Shown here one piece after another: positions 36,848 to 45,304 of a DNA stretch of 64,000 nucleotides (position 1 is its first letter; the number at the start of each line of letters is the position of its first letter). This stretch comes from Granulicella rosea. GTDB taxonomy: Bacteria > Acidobacteriota > Terriglobia > Terriglobales > Acidobacteriaceae. The position numbers and the translations under genes are program-made. Location of the stretch: contig NZ_FZOU01000001.1 in the NCBI RefSeq assembly GCF_900188085.1, forward strand, positions 868,001-932,000, in the 5' to 3' direction. A model generated the notes under the pieces. That model was not told the origin of the DNA and searched no databases. It was given only the letters and a program-made list of their open reading frames with translations.

Positions 36848-37999
36848 TCACATGATGCGTCCCGAAGTCGAGCTGACGGTGAGCATCTCATAGACCGTTC
36901 CTACCATCTGCTGCACGCTCTCTGGAAGCTCCTGCATGTACTCGTTGGCGGTGGTGTCCGCGCGAGAGTGCCGCAGGTGCGCCTGAATGTCCTTCACCGA
37001 TCCCAGATTCTGTGCCCGGGTCGCCATCGTGCGGCGGAGCACCTGGAAGGTCAGCTTGGGAATCTCCAACGCCTCGGCGAGCGGTTTGAGAACCCGGTTG
37101 CGGTAGTTGCCCGGATCGAGCAGTCCGCCATCGGCGTTCGGGAACATGAAGGCCTTCGCGGTCGAATCCGAACATTCCAGCTTCCATTGTCGAAGATCCC
37201 TGGCGAGCCCATCCGGTAGATGAACCTTCCCGAGACTCTTCGTTGTCTTTCCGAACGGCCGCAGCTGCCGGCGGTAGACGGTTTCGTTGATCGACAACGT
37301 ATTTTCGTTGTCGAAGGATGACCAGCGAAGCGCGAATAGTTCGCTGGGGCGAAGAGCCTCCGTCATATCCAGCATGAGCAGAAGCCGGTCCCGCCTTGCC
37401 GCCATCGCCAGAACGGCCCGCAGTTGCTCCCAGGTGAGTACCTGCTTATCCTTCGGCCTGAGATTCCGGGGAATCTTGAGCTTTCGGGTCGGGTCCTTCG
37501 TCAGAAACTCCTGCTCGATCGCCTCATCGAAGATCGATTTCAGATAAGAGCGCGCCTGTTTGACTCTGTCCTGAGAGTACTTCCCGGCCAGATCATTTAC
37601 ATGCGTCTGGAGCGTAAACTTGTCGATGCTTTCCATCGACTCCGGGCCGAACTTCTGGATCAGATCGATTTCGATTTGCGCCTTCTTTTCCTTGGCCGTC
37701 TCCGGCCGCCAGTCCCCCTGCCTGAGCGGGAAGTAGCGATTTCGAACGAACCACTCGAAGGTAGCGGCGCCATCCATCATGGCTCTGCCATCCGCAAGCT
37801 GGCCCGTCTGTTTGGCGATCTCGACGCGCAACGCTTCACGCGCGGCGAGCTTCGTCATCTGGGATTTAAGGCCGAGTCGCACTACCACTCTGACGGCTCG
37901 GACGTGATCGGTTGTTGGATCGACGACACTTCGACGGTAGTAGCCGTACCAGCGCTTACCGCGAAGAAGGATCGATCCCGTTTGGTTCGATTTACCCAT
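36848..37999 (-). CDS. Tyrosine recombinase / integrase
   Basis: 383 residues; phage-type integrase inserting the element at the neighbouring tRNA gene. N-terminal arm-binding-like part (~10-50), SAM-like core-binding domain (~80-175), catalytic domain (~185-360). Catalytic residues: Arg217 ('TEALRPSELFALRW'), a Lys near 254, Arg322 in 'FQVLRRTMATRA', His344 in 'LRHSRADTTANEYM' and nucleophile Tyr354. The usual first His of the HxLR box is Gln319 here, a known tolerated change. Transcribed towards the tRNA. Confidence 0.93.
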   Translation of the reverse strand: MGKSNQTGSILLRGKRWYGYYRRSVVDPTTDHVRAVRVVVRLGLKSQMTKLAAREALRVEIAKQTGQLADGRAMMDGAATFEWFVRNRYFPLRQGDWRPETAKEKKAQIEIDLIQKFGPESMESIDKFTLQTHVNDLAGKYSQDRVKQARSYLKSIFDEAIEQEFLTKDPTRKLKIPRNLRPKDKQVLTWEQLRAVLAMAARRDRLLLMLDMTEALRPSELFALRWSSFDNENTLSINETVYRRQLRPFGKTTKSLGKVHLPDGLARDLRQWKLECSDSTAKAFMFPNADGGLLDPGNYRNRVLKPLAEALEIPKLTFQVLRRTMATRAQNLGSVKDIQAHLRHSRADTTANEYMQELPESVQQMVGTVYEMLTVSSTSGRIM

Positions 38000-38043
38000 T
38001 GGCTTCTCGTTTTCTGTAGGGGAAAACAGTGGGCGATCTCATT

Positions 38044-38361
38044 TTATCGCCTTCCAGAGCGCCGCGCCGACACCCGTTCGCGTTCATCGATGAACGCTTC
38101 AATCGCGCTCGCGCGATATCTCAGGGTGCCGTCGCTCATTTGGATCACCGGCAAGCGCGGAAGCTTGCGTGATGAGTGGTCCCACACCCAATCGATGCTG
38201 ACGTTCAGCCGCCGCCTCACCTCGTCGGCTGTGAGTAGGGGATCGTAAGCGAGACCTTGAACACTCCCGACAGCTTGAGGCGGCTTCCGCTCTGCACTTC
38301 CATCTGCAGAACCGAGTTGAGTTGCGATTTGAAATGGCTGGACCGATGCTTTCAGGGACAT
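38044..38361 (-). CDS. HTH DNA-binding protein, excisionase-like
   Basis: 105 residues, GGAGG-containing ribosome site before ATG 38361. The centre (~42-95) is a winged-helix/MerR-like HTH_17 domain: 'LLTADEVRRRLNVSIDWVWD', 'LPRLPVIQMSDGTLRYRASA'. Directly upstream of and co-directional with the integrase (44-base gap), the position typical of Xis/AlpA-type directionality factors. It may control excision or int transcription. Confidence 0.8.
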   Translation of the reverse strand: MSLKASVQPFQIATQLGSADGSAERKPPQAVGSVQGLAYDPLLTADEVRRRLNVSIDWVWDHSSRKLPRLPVIQMSDGTLRYRASAIEAFIDERERVSARRSGRR

Positions 38362-38663
38362 ACGAGCCTCCGTTTGATCAGGTTTTCAGGAAGTTCTATG
38401 CGGAGGATCATTGAGGCGAAGGCGAATTCAGTCCAATTCCAAGACGACCATCTTCATATCCTGGGAGTAATCCGCTTGGTCACCCGTCCCGAGACTGCAT
38501 CGTTGTCACCGAGCTCCCGAGATAGTTGCTCTTGCGCATCCGAAGCTCAGACACCTGGCAGCTCTGCCTTGATCGCTGGTGAGGATCTGTCAACCGCTTC
38601 ATCCGCGATTTGACCGAGTGTGCGAATCGACCCATGCTTGCCTCGCAGTTAGAGGAGGTAGAC
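38362..38663. other. Intergenic region between excisionase-like gene and T4SS operon
   Basis: About 300 bases between divergent transcription units. It should carry the promoters of both the integration module (leftward) and the conjugation operon (rightward). Short open frames here lack ribosome sites. I see no strong inverted repeat. Confidence 0.5.
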
Positions 38664-38918
38664 ATGGAAGACACAAAAAAATATCTCGTGATCGCCGTGT
38701 TGCTGACAGTTCTCGATGTGTCAGTGGCGTGGTCCTGCGGCGGAATGATCTGGCGCTCCTGGGCGGGGATACTCTGGTGCCGGATGTCATTGGAGTTGTT
38801 GGCTGCGGGCATCTTCGCGTCATTGGCGGATGTGTGGGCCTATGTCTACAGGGGACAACAGCGAGCGGCCTATCCGGCCAAGACAGGCTTCATCCTTCAG
38901 GAGAGCGACGATGTTTGA
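38664..38918 (+). CDS. Small two-helix membrane protein, first gene of T4SS operon
   Basis: 84 residues; ATG 38664 follows an excellent AGGAGG (38653-38658). Hydrophobic helices at ~7-27 (LVIAVLLTVLDVSVAWSCGG) and ~32-58. Cytoplasmic C-terminal tail is polar. Its last 8 bases overlap the MoxR ATPase start, indicating translational coupling. No family recognised; it may be an envelope accessory to the secretion system or an entry-exclusion-type protein. Confidence 0.7.
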   Translation: MEDTKKYLVIAVLLTVLDVSVAWSCGGMIWRSWAGILWCRMSLELLAAGIFASLADVWAYVYRGQQRAAYPAKTGFILQESDDV

Positions 38919-39828
38919 CTCTCTGGAAGATCTCTCTCAGAAACTCGCGGCCGCAGGCTACTTCATCGACCCGGTGGTCACCCAAGTCGTCTTTCTGGCA
39001 GCGAAGTTGAAGAAGCCACTCTTGCTGGAAGGCCCAGCCGGCAGCGGCAAGACCCAACTCGCCCTCTCCGTCGCAGCAGCAGCCGATACCCACATCGAGC
39101 GGCTGCAATGTTATCGGGGCGTGACGGAAGAAAAGGCCATTGGGCAGTTCGATCAAGGGCTCCAGCGTCTTTATCTTGAGTTCTCAAGAGACCAGCACGA
39201 GAGCTGGCAAGGGATTCTGCAAAACCTCAAAGGGCGAGACTTCTATCGTCCGGGTCCTTTGATGAGAGCACTCGAATGCGAACGGCCATGCGTGTTGCTG
39301 ATCGACGAACTGGACAAGGTCGACGATGGATTTGAGGCGATGTTGCTCGAGATACTTTCGGCGTGGCAGCTTTCCGTTGCTGAACTCGGCACGGTTGAAG
39401 CGAAGAGCATTCCGTTCGTCGTTTTGACCAGTAATGAAGAGCGTCGGCTTGGCGATCCAATCCGTCGTCGCAGTCTCTATCTGCGTGTCGAGCATCCGAC
39501 TCCGGAGCGTGAAGCGCAGATCATCGCGAGCCGGACACCCGATGCCGCTCCTTCCTTTCATCGGGAGATGGCGGGAATTGCCCTCTCGTTTCGCAATTAC
39601 TCGTTGGAGAAGCCGCCCTCCGTCTCCGAGATGATCGATTTCGCAAACGCTCTCCGGTTGCTCGGTACCGACCATGTCACAACGGAGTTGCGCGACGTTC
39701 TCCTCCCGTTTCTCGCGAAGACGGAAAAAGATCGTAGACACCTGCTTCTTCGCGAAGGCTTCAAGAGCCTGCTTGACGATGGAGCGCGCTTTGCCAAGGC
39801 AATGACGGATTCAGAAGGAGGCTCCTGA
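38911..39828 (+). CDS. MoxR-family AAA+ ATPase
   Basis: 305 residues from ATG 38911 (AGGAGA upstream). Walker A GPAGSGKT (41-48), Walker B LLIDELDK (129-136), sensor 1 'FVVLTSNEERRL', arginine-finger 'DPIRRRSLYLRVEHP'. MoxR ATPases usually help assemble protein complexes or insert metals with a VWA partner; no VWA gene is seen nearby. Here it lies between a small membrane protein and a VirB1-like lysozyme, each overlapping by a few bases, suggesting a role in building or energising the secretion machine in place of VirB11, which is absent. Confidence 0.88.
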   Translation: MFDSLEDLSQKLAAAGYFIDPVVTQVVFLAAKLKKPLLLEGPAGSGKTQLALSVAAAADTHIERLQCYRGVTEEKAIGQFDQGLQRLYLEFSRDQHESWQGILQNLKGRDFYRPGPLMRALECERPCVLLIDELDKVDDGFEAMLLEILSAWQLSVAELGTVEAKSIPFVVLTSNEERRLGDPIRRRSLYLRVEHPTPEREAQIIASRTPDAAPSFHREMAGIALSFRNYSLEKPPSVSEMIDFANALRLLGTDHVTTELRDVLLPFLAKTEKDRRHLLLREGFKSLLDDGARFAKAMTDSEGGS

Positions 39829-40307
39829 TGCGATGGTTCGCCATTCTGTTGTTCCTGTGGACCCACTTCGATCACGCGGCATTCGCTCAAGCCGATGCCG
39901 GAGACTGTCTATTACGCTATGCCTCGCTTTATCACGTTCCCGCAGAGTTCGTGGCGGCCATCATCGATGTGGAGTCGGATTGGAATCCGCGCGCGATCTC
40001 GAACAAGGGCGCCGTGGGTCTCATGCAACTCATGCCCGCGACCGCCCGACGATTCGGTGCGCTACAGCCCTTCGAGATCGATCAGAACATCGCGGCGGGC
40101 ACGCGCTATCTGGCATTTCTAATCTCGGAGTTTCACGGTGATCTGCGGCTCGTCGCCGCTGCCTATTATGCAGGAGATTTTTGGATCGGGCGCAGACAGC
40201 TTCACTATCGCAACTCTGACGTCACTGCTTATGTTCTGTCCGTTCGGCGCCACTACATGCAACGCAAATATGCGGCGGCCCTGCCGTCGAGGAGACAACA
40301 TCCATGA
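39828..40307 (+). CDS. VirB1-like lytic transglycosylase
   Basis: 159 residues. Signal peptide ~1-20 (MRWFAILLFLWTHFDHAAFAQ). SLT domain ~28-125: catalytic Glu49 in 'IIDVESDWNPRAIS', 'GAVGLMQLMPATA' (62-74), 'NIAAGTRYLAFLI', 'LVAAAYYAG'. It opens peptidoglycan so the secretion channel can cross it. The start overlaps the MoxR stop by 1 base (TGATG). Confidence 0.92.
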   Translation: MRWFAILLFLWTHFDHAAFAQADAGDCLLRYASLYHVPAEFVAAIIDVESDWNPRAISNKGAVGLMQLMPATARRFGALQPFEIDQNIAAGTRYLAFLISEFHGDLRLVAAAYYAGDFWIGRRQLHYRNSDVTAYVLSVRRHYMQRKYAAALPSRRQHP

Positions 40308-41248
40308 AGATCATTTGGTTCGCCCTCGCAGGATATCTTCTTCCGTTCCATTTGTATGCCGAAGATCGGACGGTCGCAGCCCGTATCGCGAACGTAAGGA
40401 TGAGTGCAGGCGAGGTCACACGCCTTCACCTTCGCCCAGAGTTCGAATCGACGATCCATCTTCCCGAAGACGTCACGTCGGTCGTTCTGGGAGATCCAGG
40501 ATCGTTCAAGGCTGAACACAACGAGGGCGAACCGCGGTTTGTGTACGTAAAGCCCATTACGACTTCTCCTACGCAGTCGAATCTCTTGATCACGACGAAA
40601 TCCGGATCGCATGTCTCGCTGGAATTGATCAGCGACGGTACCAGCGCTGAGAACGGTCCGGTGGACTTTCTCATCGAATATAGCGGCTCGCGCAGTCTCT
40701 TCCTTCCAACCCAGCCGGCCGCTTCTTCGGCTAAGCTACGCGATTCATTGCCAAGCCATGCTTCCTCACAGGAACGTCCCTCGGAGACAACGAGCACATC
40801 CGCGCTTGAAGATGAGTTTCGCAAGCAATCCCATTTGAGTGCCCCTTCGTGGACGAAGTGGGATGAACAGCGAGTGCAGACATCGGTCGGCACGATCGAG
40901 CAACGAGGCAATGAGATGGCGGTCTCGTATTCGATTTTGAACGCGTCGGCGGAGCCCGTTGAGATTGTGCCTCCGCAGATACAAATGACCGGTCTAAAAC
41001 CAGCGAAGAAGAAGCAGAAGAAGGGCAAGGGAATCATCTCGGATCAACTGGAGATTCGCGATTTCAAACTGAGTGCGACTCGGATGGAACCTGGTGCCCG
41101 GGTCGATGGTGTCGTCGAGTTCGACAGGCCGAATTTCAAGCAGTCCACCGAAAAGCTGTTCCTGCAGATAGCCCAGGCCGATCAGGTCGATCGGCCTATC
41201 CTCATTCGGTTGCCGTTCACAGCACCGGTTAGCTCGGAAGGCAGATAG
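40304..41248 (+). CDS. VirB9/TrbG-like outer-membrane core protein of T4SS
   Basis: 314 residues. Short signal peptide (MKIIWFALAGYLLPFHLYAE). N-terminal part has the VirB9/CagX pattern: 'TIHLPEDVTSVVLGDPGSFK', 'YVKPITTSPTQSNLLITTKS', then a Ser/Pro-rich linker (~135-175) and a C-terminal beta domain (~185-310). The C-terminal half is more divergent than in classical VirB9. Position directly before the VirB10-like gene supports the assignment. Overlaps the VirB1-like gene by 4 bases. Confidence 0.72.
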   Translation: MKIIWFALAGYLLPFHLYAEDRTVAARIANVRMSAGEVTRLHLRPEFESTIHLPEDVTSVVLGDPGSFKAEHNEGEPRFVYVKPITTSPTQSNLLITTKSGSHVSLELISDGTSAENGPVDFLIEYSGSRSLFLPTQPAASSAKLRDSLPSHASSQERPSETTSTSALEDEFRKQSHLSAPSWTKWDEQRVQTSVGTIEQRGNEMAVSYSILNASAEPVEIVPPQIQMTGLKPAKKKQKKGKGIISDQLEIRDFKLSATRMEPGARVDGVVEFDRPNFKQSTEKLFLQIAQADQVDRPILIRLPFTAPVSSEGR

Positions 41249-41262
41249 AAGGAGACGAGACG

Positions 41263-42579
41263 ATGACGCAGATCAGAAATCAGAAAGAAACCAACGCAAA
41301 CGTAGACTCTGAGAGATTGAACTTCGAAGGCACCGGGAGCATGCCTCTCGGAACCGGCCCGACAGGCGAGAACTCAGACGCTGCGTCTCCAGACGATATC
41401 CAAGATCGCGCGCTACATGAGCCTGTCACGCGAGCGGATGTCAGGAACTCCGAGAAGCCCGACACGAAACGGCTTGTTGTCCTCGGCGCGGGACTGATGT
41501 TGGCGATCATGTTCTTCGTCTTCACGGCGCTTGTAGGTAAATCCTCAAAGAAGGCCGCCACCCCGCCCGCAGCCTTGGCGTCAGCGAAATCACAGGTTGT
41601 CGCGCCTCCAAAAGGGAGCGTCACCCCTCTCATGGACTCCGAGCACACCGTTCCAGCGAATGAAAACTCCAACGGCCAACTTCAACCAAACGATATCCGC
41701 CGCACCCGAAATGCGGTGAAGGGCTCCAGTGCGCCGCATATCCCAAACCCCACGCGGGGCACCGCCGGTGACAATCCTCCACCGCCACCATCCCTCGGCT
41801 CAATTCCATCGTTTGCGGACACGCAACAACACTGGCAAGATCCGTCAGCAAATGATCCCGCCGCTTCGAATGTAGCGCTCGCGAGACCCTCACGAGAGAC
41901 ACATGAGCAAAGCGCTCTGAAAGAGAACTCTCTCGTCTTCGTGCGCGCGCCGTTGTCGTCGAGCCCTGCCATCTCGTCTGCTCAAAGCATGGCGGGCGAT
42001 ACAAGCGACCGCCTCACGCTTCACATCAACCCAGGGACACGCGTTCAGGCAAAGCTTCAGACACAGATATCGAGTGCGGTTCAGGCGCCTGTCGTTGCCG
42101 TCATCGAGTACACGTACGCTCTTGGTGACAAGGTTGTGATCCCCGCCGGCGCTCGCGTCTATGGAAAGCTGCAGCAGGCGGACCGAAGCGGCTTGATCGG
42201 CGTTAGTTTTGACGAAATTGAGCTGCTCGATGGTAAGCGCGAGAAGATCGATGCCATCGGCGTGGGACTCGACCTTGGCCCCATCAAGGGAGAGGTGACT
42301 GGCAAGAACACGGGACGGAATATCCTGGTCCGGGCCGCCACTGGCATGGGCTCTTTACTTGCGGAGCTTGCAGGGAACAATAGCAGCGGTGCCTTCTCTG
42401 AAGACGACATGTTGCGAGAACGGCTCGCCGCAAATATTGGCGCGGCAGGGGACTCGCAAATCATGAACCTGAATGCGAATAGTCGTGTCGTTGTGTCAGT
42501 GCCCGCCGATACCAAGATTTACGTCGTGTTCGCAAAACACGAGCAGAAGAACGCGACTGTCAGAAAGATCGATCAATAA
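41263..42579 (+). CDS. VirB10/TrbI-like T4SS scaffold protein
   Basis: 438 residues. Cytosolic N-terminus (~1-65), one membrane helix (~68-92, RLVVLGAGLMLAIMFFVFTA), proline/serine-rich periplasmic linker (~93-240), then the TrbI/VirB10 beta-barrel domain (~245-435): 'LHINPGTRVQAKLQTQISSA', 'VVAVIEYTYALGDKVVIPAG', 'ARVYGKLQQADRSG', 'NLNANSRVVVSVPADTKIYV'. It spans both membranes and gates the channel. Followed by a strong terminator. Confidence 0.93.
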   Translation: MTQIRNQKETNANVDSERLNFEGTGSMPLGTGPTGENSDAASPDDIQDRALHEPVTRADVRNSEKPDTKRLVVLGAGLMLAIMFFVFTALVGKSSKKAATPPAALASAKSQVVAPPKGSVTPLMDSEHTVPANENSNGQLQPNDIRRTRNAVKGSSAPHIPNPTRGTAGDNPPPPPSLGSIPSFADTQQHWQDPSANDPAASNVALARPSRETHEQSALKENSLVFVRAPLSSSPAISSAQSMAGDTSDRLTLHINPGTRVQAKLQTQISSAVQAPVVAVIEYTYALGDKVVIPAGARVYGKLQQADRSGLIGVSFDEIELLDGKREKIDAIGVGLDLGPIKGEVTGKNTGRNILVRAATGMGSLLAELAGNNSSGAFSEDDMLRERLAANIGAAGDSQIMNLNANSRVVVSVPADTKIYVVFAKHEQKNATVRKIDQ

Positions 42580-42608
42580 ACCCTTGTTTCGATTCGTAAG
42601 TCTTACAG

Positions 42609-42636
42609 TGCCCCGGCTGATGCCGGGGCATTTTTT
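42609..42636 (+). terminator. Rho-independent terminator after virB10-like gene
   Basis: Perfect 9-bp stem TGCCCCGGC / GCCGGGGCA with TGAT loop and a run of six T. It splits the T4SS genes into two transcription units. Confidence 0.93.
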
Positions 42637-43181
42637 GTTCTTCAATAGGCATGAGATATGAACCGTCCTCTCTCGACGCGATGAATTGCGCAGGCTGTTG
42701 ATTCGCACCATACGAGTTGTGCTTTGCGGACGTTGGCCTTCAACAAGCCATCTACATGGCGACCATCCCGGCTCGCTATCGTGACAACGTCCGCTGCCAG
42801 GCCACGTAACGCGCTTAGTCGCTTTGCGCTCTCTATGCCCCTCACACCTTGTGAGAGAGCGCCGGATCGCATATCTCACTATGGCCTTGCGACAGTCGCC
42901 TGCTCGTCTATTTGAGGGGTACAAGCGCGCGATTGGGTTGTACGTGCACAGAGGGCGGATTTTCAGCTCGTAGGAGGGACCGTTCGAAGAACCTCACGGG
43001 GATTTCGTACGGTAAAACGTGTGTTCCTGAAGAGGTCCACGATATACAAAGCGATGACCAAAGCCCACGCTACGCAATCTTCTTTCCGAAGGTGCTATAT
43101 CGATTTGACCGAGATCCCAATCAGACGCAATCTCTTCTTCGACACGGATGCCTTGAGCAGACGAGTCCAGGAGAGTACAGC
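42637..43181. other. 545-base gene-poor gap inside the T4SS cluster
   Basis: No open frame with a ribosome site or protein-like composition could be supported. An inverted repeat GTACAA (42919-42924) / TTGTAC (42938-42943) may be a regulator site. The second T4SS unit must be promoted from here, after the terminator at 42609-42636. It could also hold a small RNA or a decayed gene. Confidence 0.5.
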
Positions 43182-43616
43182 ATGCAGATCTCAAGCCATG
43201 TGTGGCGGAACTCGAACGGGGCTGCGGCCTCATCCATTCTTTCCATGCAACGTCCGGACAGCCATCTTCCACTTCGGGCGCTGCTCGTTCTCGCGCTCGG
43301 CCTCATTCTTCTGCTCAGCTTCTCGCTGCCGCTTACGGCCAGCGCCCAGAACCTCGGCACTTCGCCTCAGTTCGGCAAGGCGGTACAGGGCCAGCAGGCG
43401 ACGACCGTCGAAGGCACTGTCCTCAACATCGTGAACTGGGGATGCAACGTCATCGCTCCCGTGCTGGCGGTCGCCTGCCTGGGCGTCGCCGGCTGGCACT
43501 TCAAGAGCGGGCGTGGCTACATGGGGTGGGGCGTTACGGGCGTCGCCCTCATGGTCATCTCGGGTCTCGGACGCATGGCCGAAGGCTTCATCACTCAGTC
43601 GCAGGGAATTCAATAG
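43182..43616 (+). CDS. VirB2/TrbC-like pilin
   Basis: 144 residues from ATG 43182 (AGGAGA at 43169-43174); the longer open frame upstream has no coding character. A long signal peptide with a hydrophobic core at ~33-53 ends in 'LPLTASAQ' (~56). The mature ~88 residues have two membrane helices (~'VIAPVLAVACLGVAGWHF' and 'GWGVTGVALMVISGLGRMAE') joined by a short basic loop, as in TrbC/VirB2 pilins. The motif N-x-x-x-W-x-x-N...P...SG-x-x-R-x-x-E recurs in the next two membrane proteins. Confidence 0.8.
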   Translation: MQISSHVWRNSNGAAASSILSMQRPDSHLPLRALLVLALGLILLLSFSLPLTASAQNLGTSPQFGKAVQGQQATTVEGTVLNIVNWGCNVIAPVLAVACLGVAGWHFKSGRGYMGWGVTGVALMVISGLGRMAEGFITQSQGIQ

Positions 43617-43631
43617 ACGGAGCGAGCCACG

Positions 43632-44294
43632 ATGCCGGTTCCGCAGTTTCTCCTCGATCTACTCCAGTTGCTCTTCGATCTCGCGATACCAGCCGCGTTC
43701 TGCACCTTGGCCGCGGCTGGCGTGAGCCTCCGCCACGAAGGAGGAACCAATTTTCATGTTGGAGGGCGTACCGGGAAGTGGGTGCTGTGGACGGTCATTC
43801 TACTGACCTTGCCGCAATTGCTCTCGTGGGTCGCGGCACAAGGCGTCACGGTGCCGTCGGCTAGTGGAACGGTCGGAACTACGTGGCTTGCGAGCATGGA
43901 GACCGTGCTGAAGAACTTTGTGAATCAGATCGTTGTCGCCAAGCTTGTTCCTATCCTGGCGGCTTACTTTGTCCTGAAGGCAACGCTCGATGGCGCGGCG
44001 GGAGAGAGCCCCATCGGTTCGATCGTCGCCGCACTCTTTCTGATGTCTCTGTCTGCAACGATGCAACTACTCCAGGGATGGAACTCCGGCGGTCAGTATG
44101 CCACTACCGATATGCTGACCTCTCTTTGGAATTACGTCGCCGGGCAGGTACTGCCTGCCGCTGCCGGTCTGGCATGTGTAGGTGCAGTCATCAACTTCGT
44201 TCAGCGCCGTCCCTGGACCAGACTGGTCTTCGCCGCGATCTCTTTTCTGAGTGTGAGCGGTTTGCTCACGTTGTTTCGCGCCATGACCGCATAG
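43632..44294 (+). CDS. T4SS-associated multi-pass membrane protein
   Basis: 220 residues with five to six hydrophobic helices. 'LWNYVAGQVLPAAAGLACVGA' followed by 'LVFAAISFLSVSGLLTLFRAM' repeats the helix-loop-helix pattern of the neighbouring pilin-like protein. The gene lies between the VirB2-like and VirB3-like genes with short gaps (15 and 9 bases), so it is surely part of the apparatus. No named family recognised; perhaps a pilin-derived membrane component. Confidence 0.65.
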   Translation: MPVPQFLLDLLQLLFDLAIPAAFCTLAAAGVSLRHEGGTNFHVGGRTGKWVLWTVILLTLPQLLSWVAAQGVTVPSASGTVGTTWLASMETVLKNFVNQIVVAKLVPILAAYFVLKATLDGAAGESPIGSIVAALFLMSLSATMQLLQGWNSGGQYATTDMLTSLWNYVAGQVLPAAAGLACVGAVINFVQRRPWTRLVFAAISFLSVSGLLTLFRAMTA

Positions 44295-44303
44295 GAGCCT
44301 CTC

Positions 44304-44753
44304 ATGAGTTTCGATGGAGCCATCACGAATCTTGCTTCCTGGGGCGGCAACACTGTCATGCCTACGTTGGCCGGTATGTTCTTTGCGAGCGCGGTCTATC
44401 GCTACAGCAGGAGCGGTCCCTTCGAGCACCTGCTGTATGGAGGATTCGCCTCATTGATGTGCTCGGGTATGTTGCGTGCGCTCGAAGGGTTCGTGCAGCA
44501 GGCGGGACCTACCGGTGCGGATGGGTTTTGGACTGCGGTCATGAGCCTGACCAATTGGGTGGCCAATGTCATTCTGCCGGTTTTCGCGCTCACGCAACTC
44601 GGTGCCATGGCGCTCCATATGGGCGGGGTCGTCGATGAGATCTATCCAGGGTCTACCTGGATGCGAAAGTTCATCGCCGCTATGGGAGCTCTGATGGTTT
44701 CAGGAATGGTGCGTCTGGCCGAATCCATGGTCACACAGGCGCACGGAATATGA
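44304..44753 (+). CDS. Tandem VirB2-like membrane protein
   Basis: 149 residues, no signal peptide. Two halves resemble each other and the pilin-like protein: first half 'NLASWGGNTVMPTLAG' ... 'MCSGMLRALEGFVQQA', second half 'SLTNWVANVILPVFAL' ... 'MVSGMVRLAESMVTQAHGI'. Each half carries two membrane helices. The ending nearly copies the pilin's '..SGLGRMAEGFITQSQGI'. I infer duplication and fusion of a VirB2-type unit. The ATG is preceded by AGGAGCCTCTC. Confidence 0.68.
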   Translation: MSFDGAITNLASWGGNTVMPTLAGMFFASAVYRYSRSGPFEHLLYGGFASLMCSGMLRALEGFVQQAGPTGADGFWTAVMSLTNWVANVILPVFALTQLGAMALHMGGVVDEIYPGSTWMRKFIAAMGALMVSGMVRLAESMVTQAHGI

Positions 44754-44760
44754 GAATGTC

Positions 44761-45105
44761 ATGAGTCTCGATTTTACGCCGGTACATCGCAACCTTCATA
44801 CCAAAGTGACCTTCCTCGGGCTTGAGTTTGAGGATCTCATTCTGGTTCTCGCGCTTGCGGCGCTGATGAATCTCGCCGCACATTTCGCCAACGACAACGC
44901 CCATCTCTTCGGGATGCCGCTCAACGTCTTCATGGAGTTCGTGGTCCCTGTGCTGGCGGTGCCGTTTCTCATCCTATTCAAGTATGGCCGACCGCGCGGG
45001 TATCTCACCGACCTCTTCCGTTCGTTTCTGGCGGCACGCGCGTGGTGCGCCGCGGAGTCGGACTCCGAACTGAGGGAGCCCTATCTCACCGAAGACGAGG
45101 TGTGA
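44761..45105 (+). CDS. VirB3/TrbD-like T4SS membrane protein
   Basis: 114 residues. N-terminal 'TPVHRNLHTKVTFLGLEFED' is a VirB3-type start; a helical hairpin in the membrane follows (~24-45 and ~55-78, with 'MPLNVFMEFVVPVLAVPFLI'), then 'YGRPRGYLTDLFRSFL' and a soluble acidic tail. Size, hairpin and location just upstream of the VirB4-like ATPase all fit VirB3. Confidence 0.82.
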   Translation: MSLDFTPVHRNLHTKVTFLGLEFEDLILVLALAALMNLAAHFANDNAHLFGMPLNVFMEFVVPVLAVPFLILFKYGRPRGYLTDLFRSFLAARAWCAAESDSELREPYLTEDEV

Positions 45106-45109
45106 CGCC

Positions 45110-45304
45110 ATGCATGCGGAGATTGAAGCCAGCAACGATGGATCAGTGGCGATGCGACTTGACGGCGAGGCCGCTCAGGCCGTTCTTGCAAGCGTGATGT
45201 TCGCCTCGCGCTTTCATAAGGCGATCCTCCCTATCGCGCGATCGATGGAGTCCTGGCTCCAAGGTGACAACGGGGAGAAAAAGAGGATGCTGCGATGCCA
45301 ATAA
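45110..45304 (+). CDS. Small T4SS-operon protein of unknown function
   Basis: 64 residues; GAGGTG lies before the ATG. Mostly helical (GEAAQAVLASVMFASRFHKA), no signal peptide or clear membrane helix. It fills the 190 bases between the VirB3- and VirB4-like genes and overlaps the latter's start by 10 bases. No family recognised; coding status rests on the tight operon spacing. Confidence 0.55.
   Translation: MHAEIEASNDGSVAMRLDGEAAQAVLASVMFASRFHKAILPIARSMESWLQGDNGEKKRMLRCQ

Noticed and set aside
42496..42924. Minus-strand open frame of 142 codons
   Set aside because: Runs through the strong terminator and the end of the VirB10-like gene, has no ribosome site and a non-protein-like composition.
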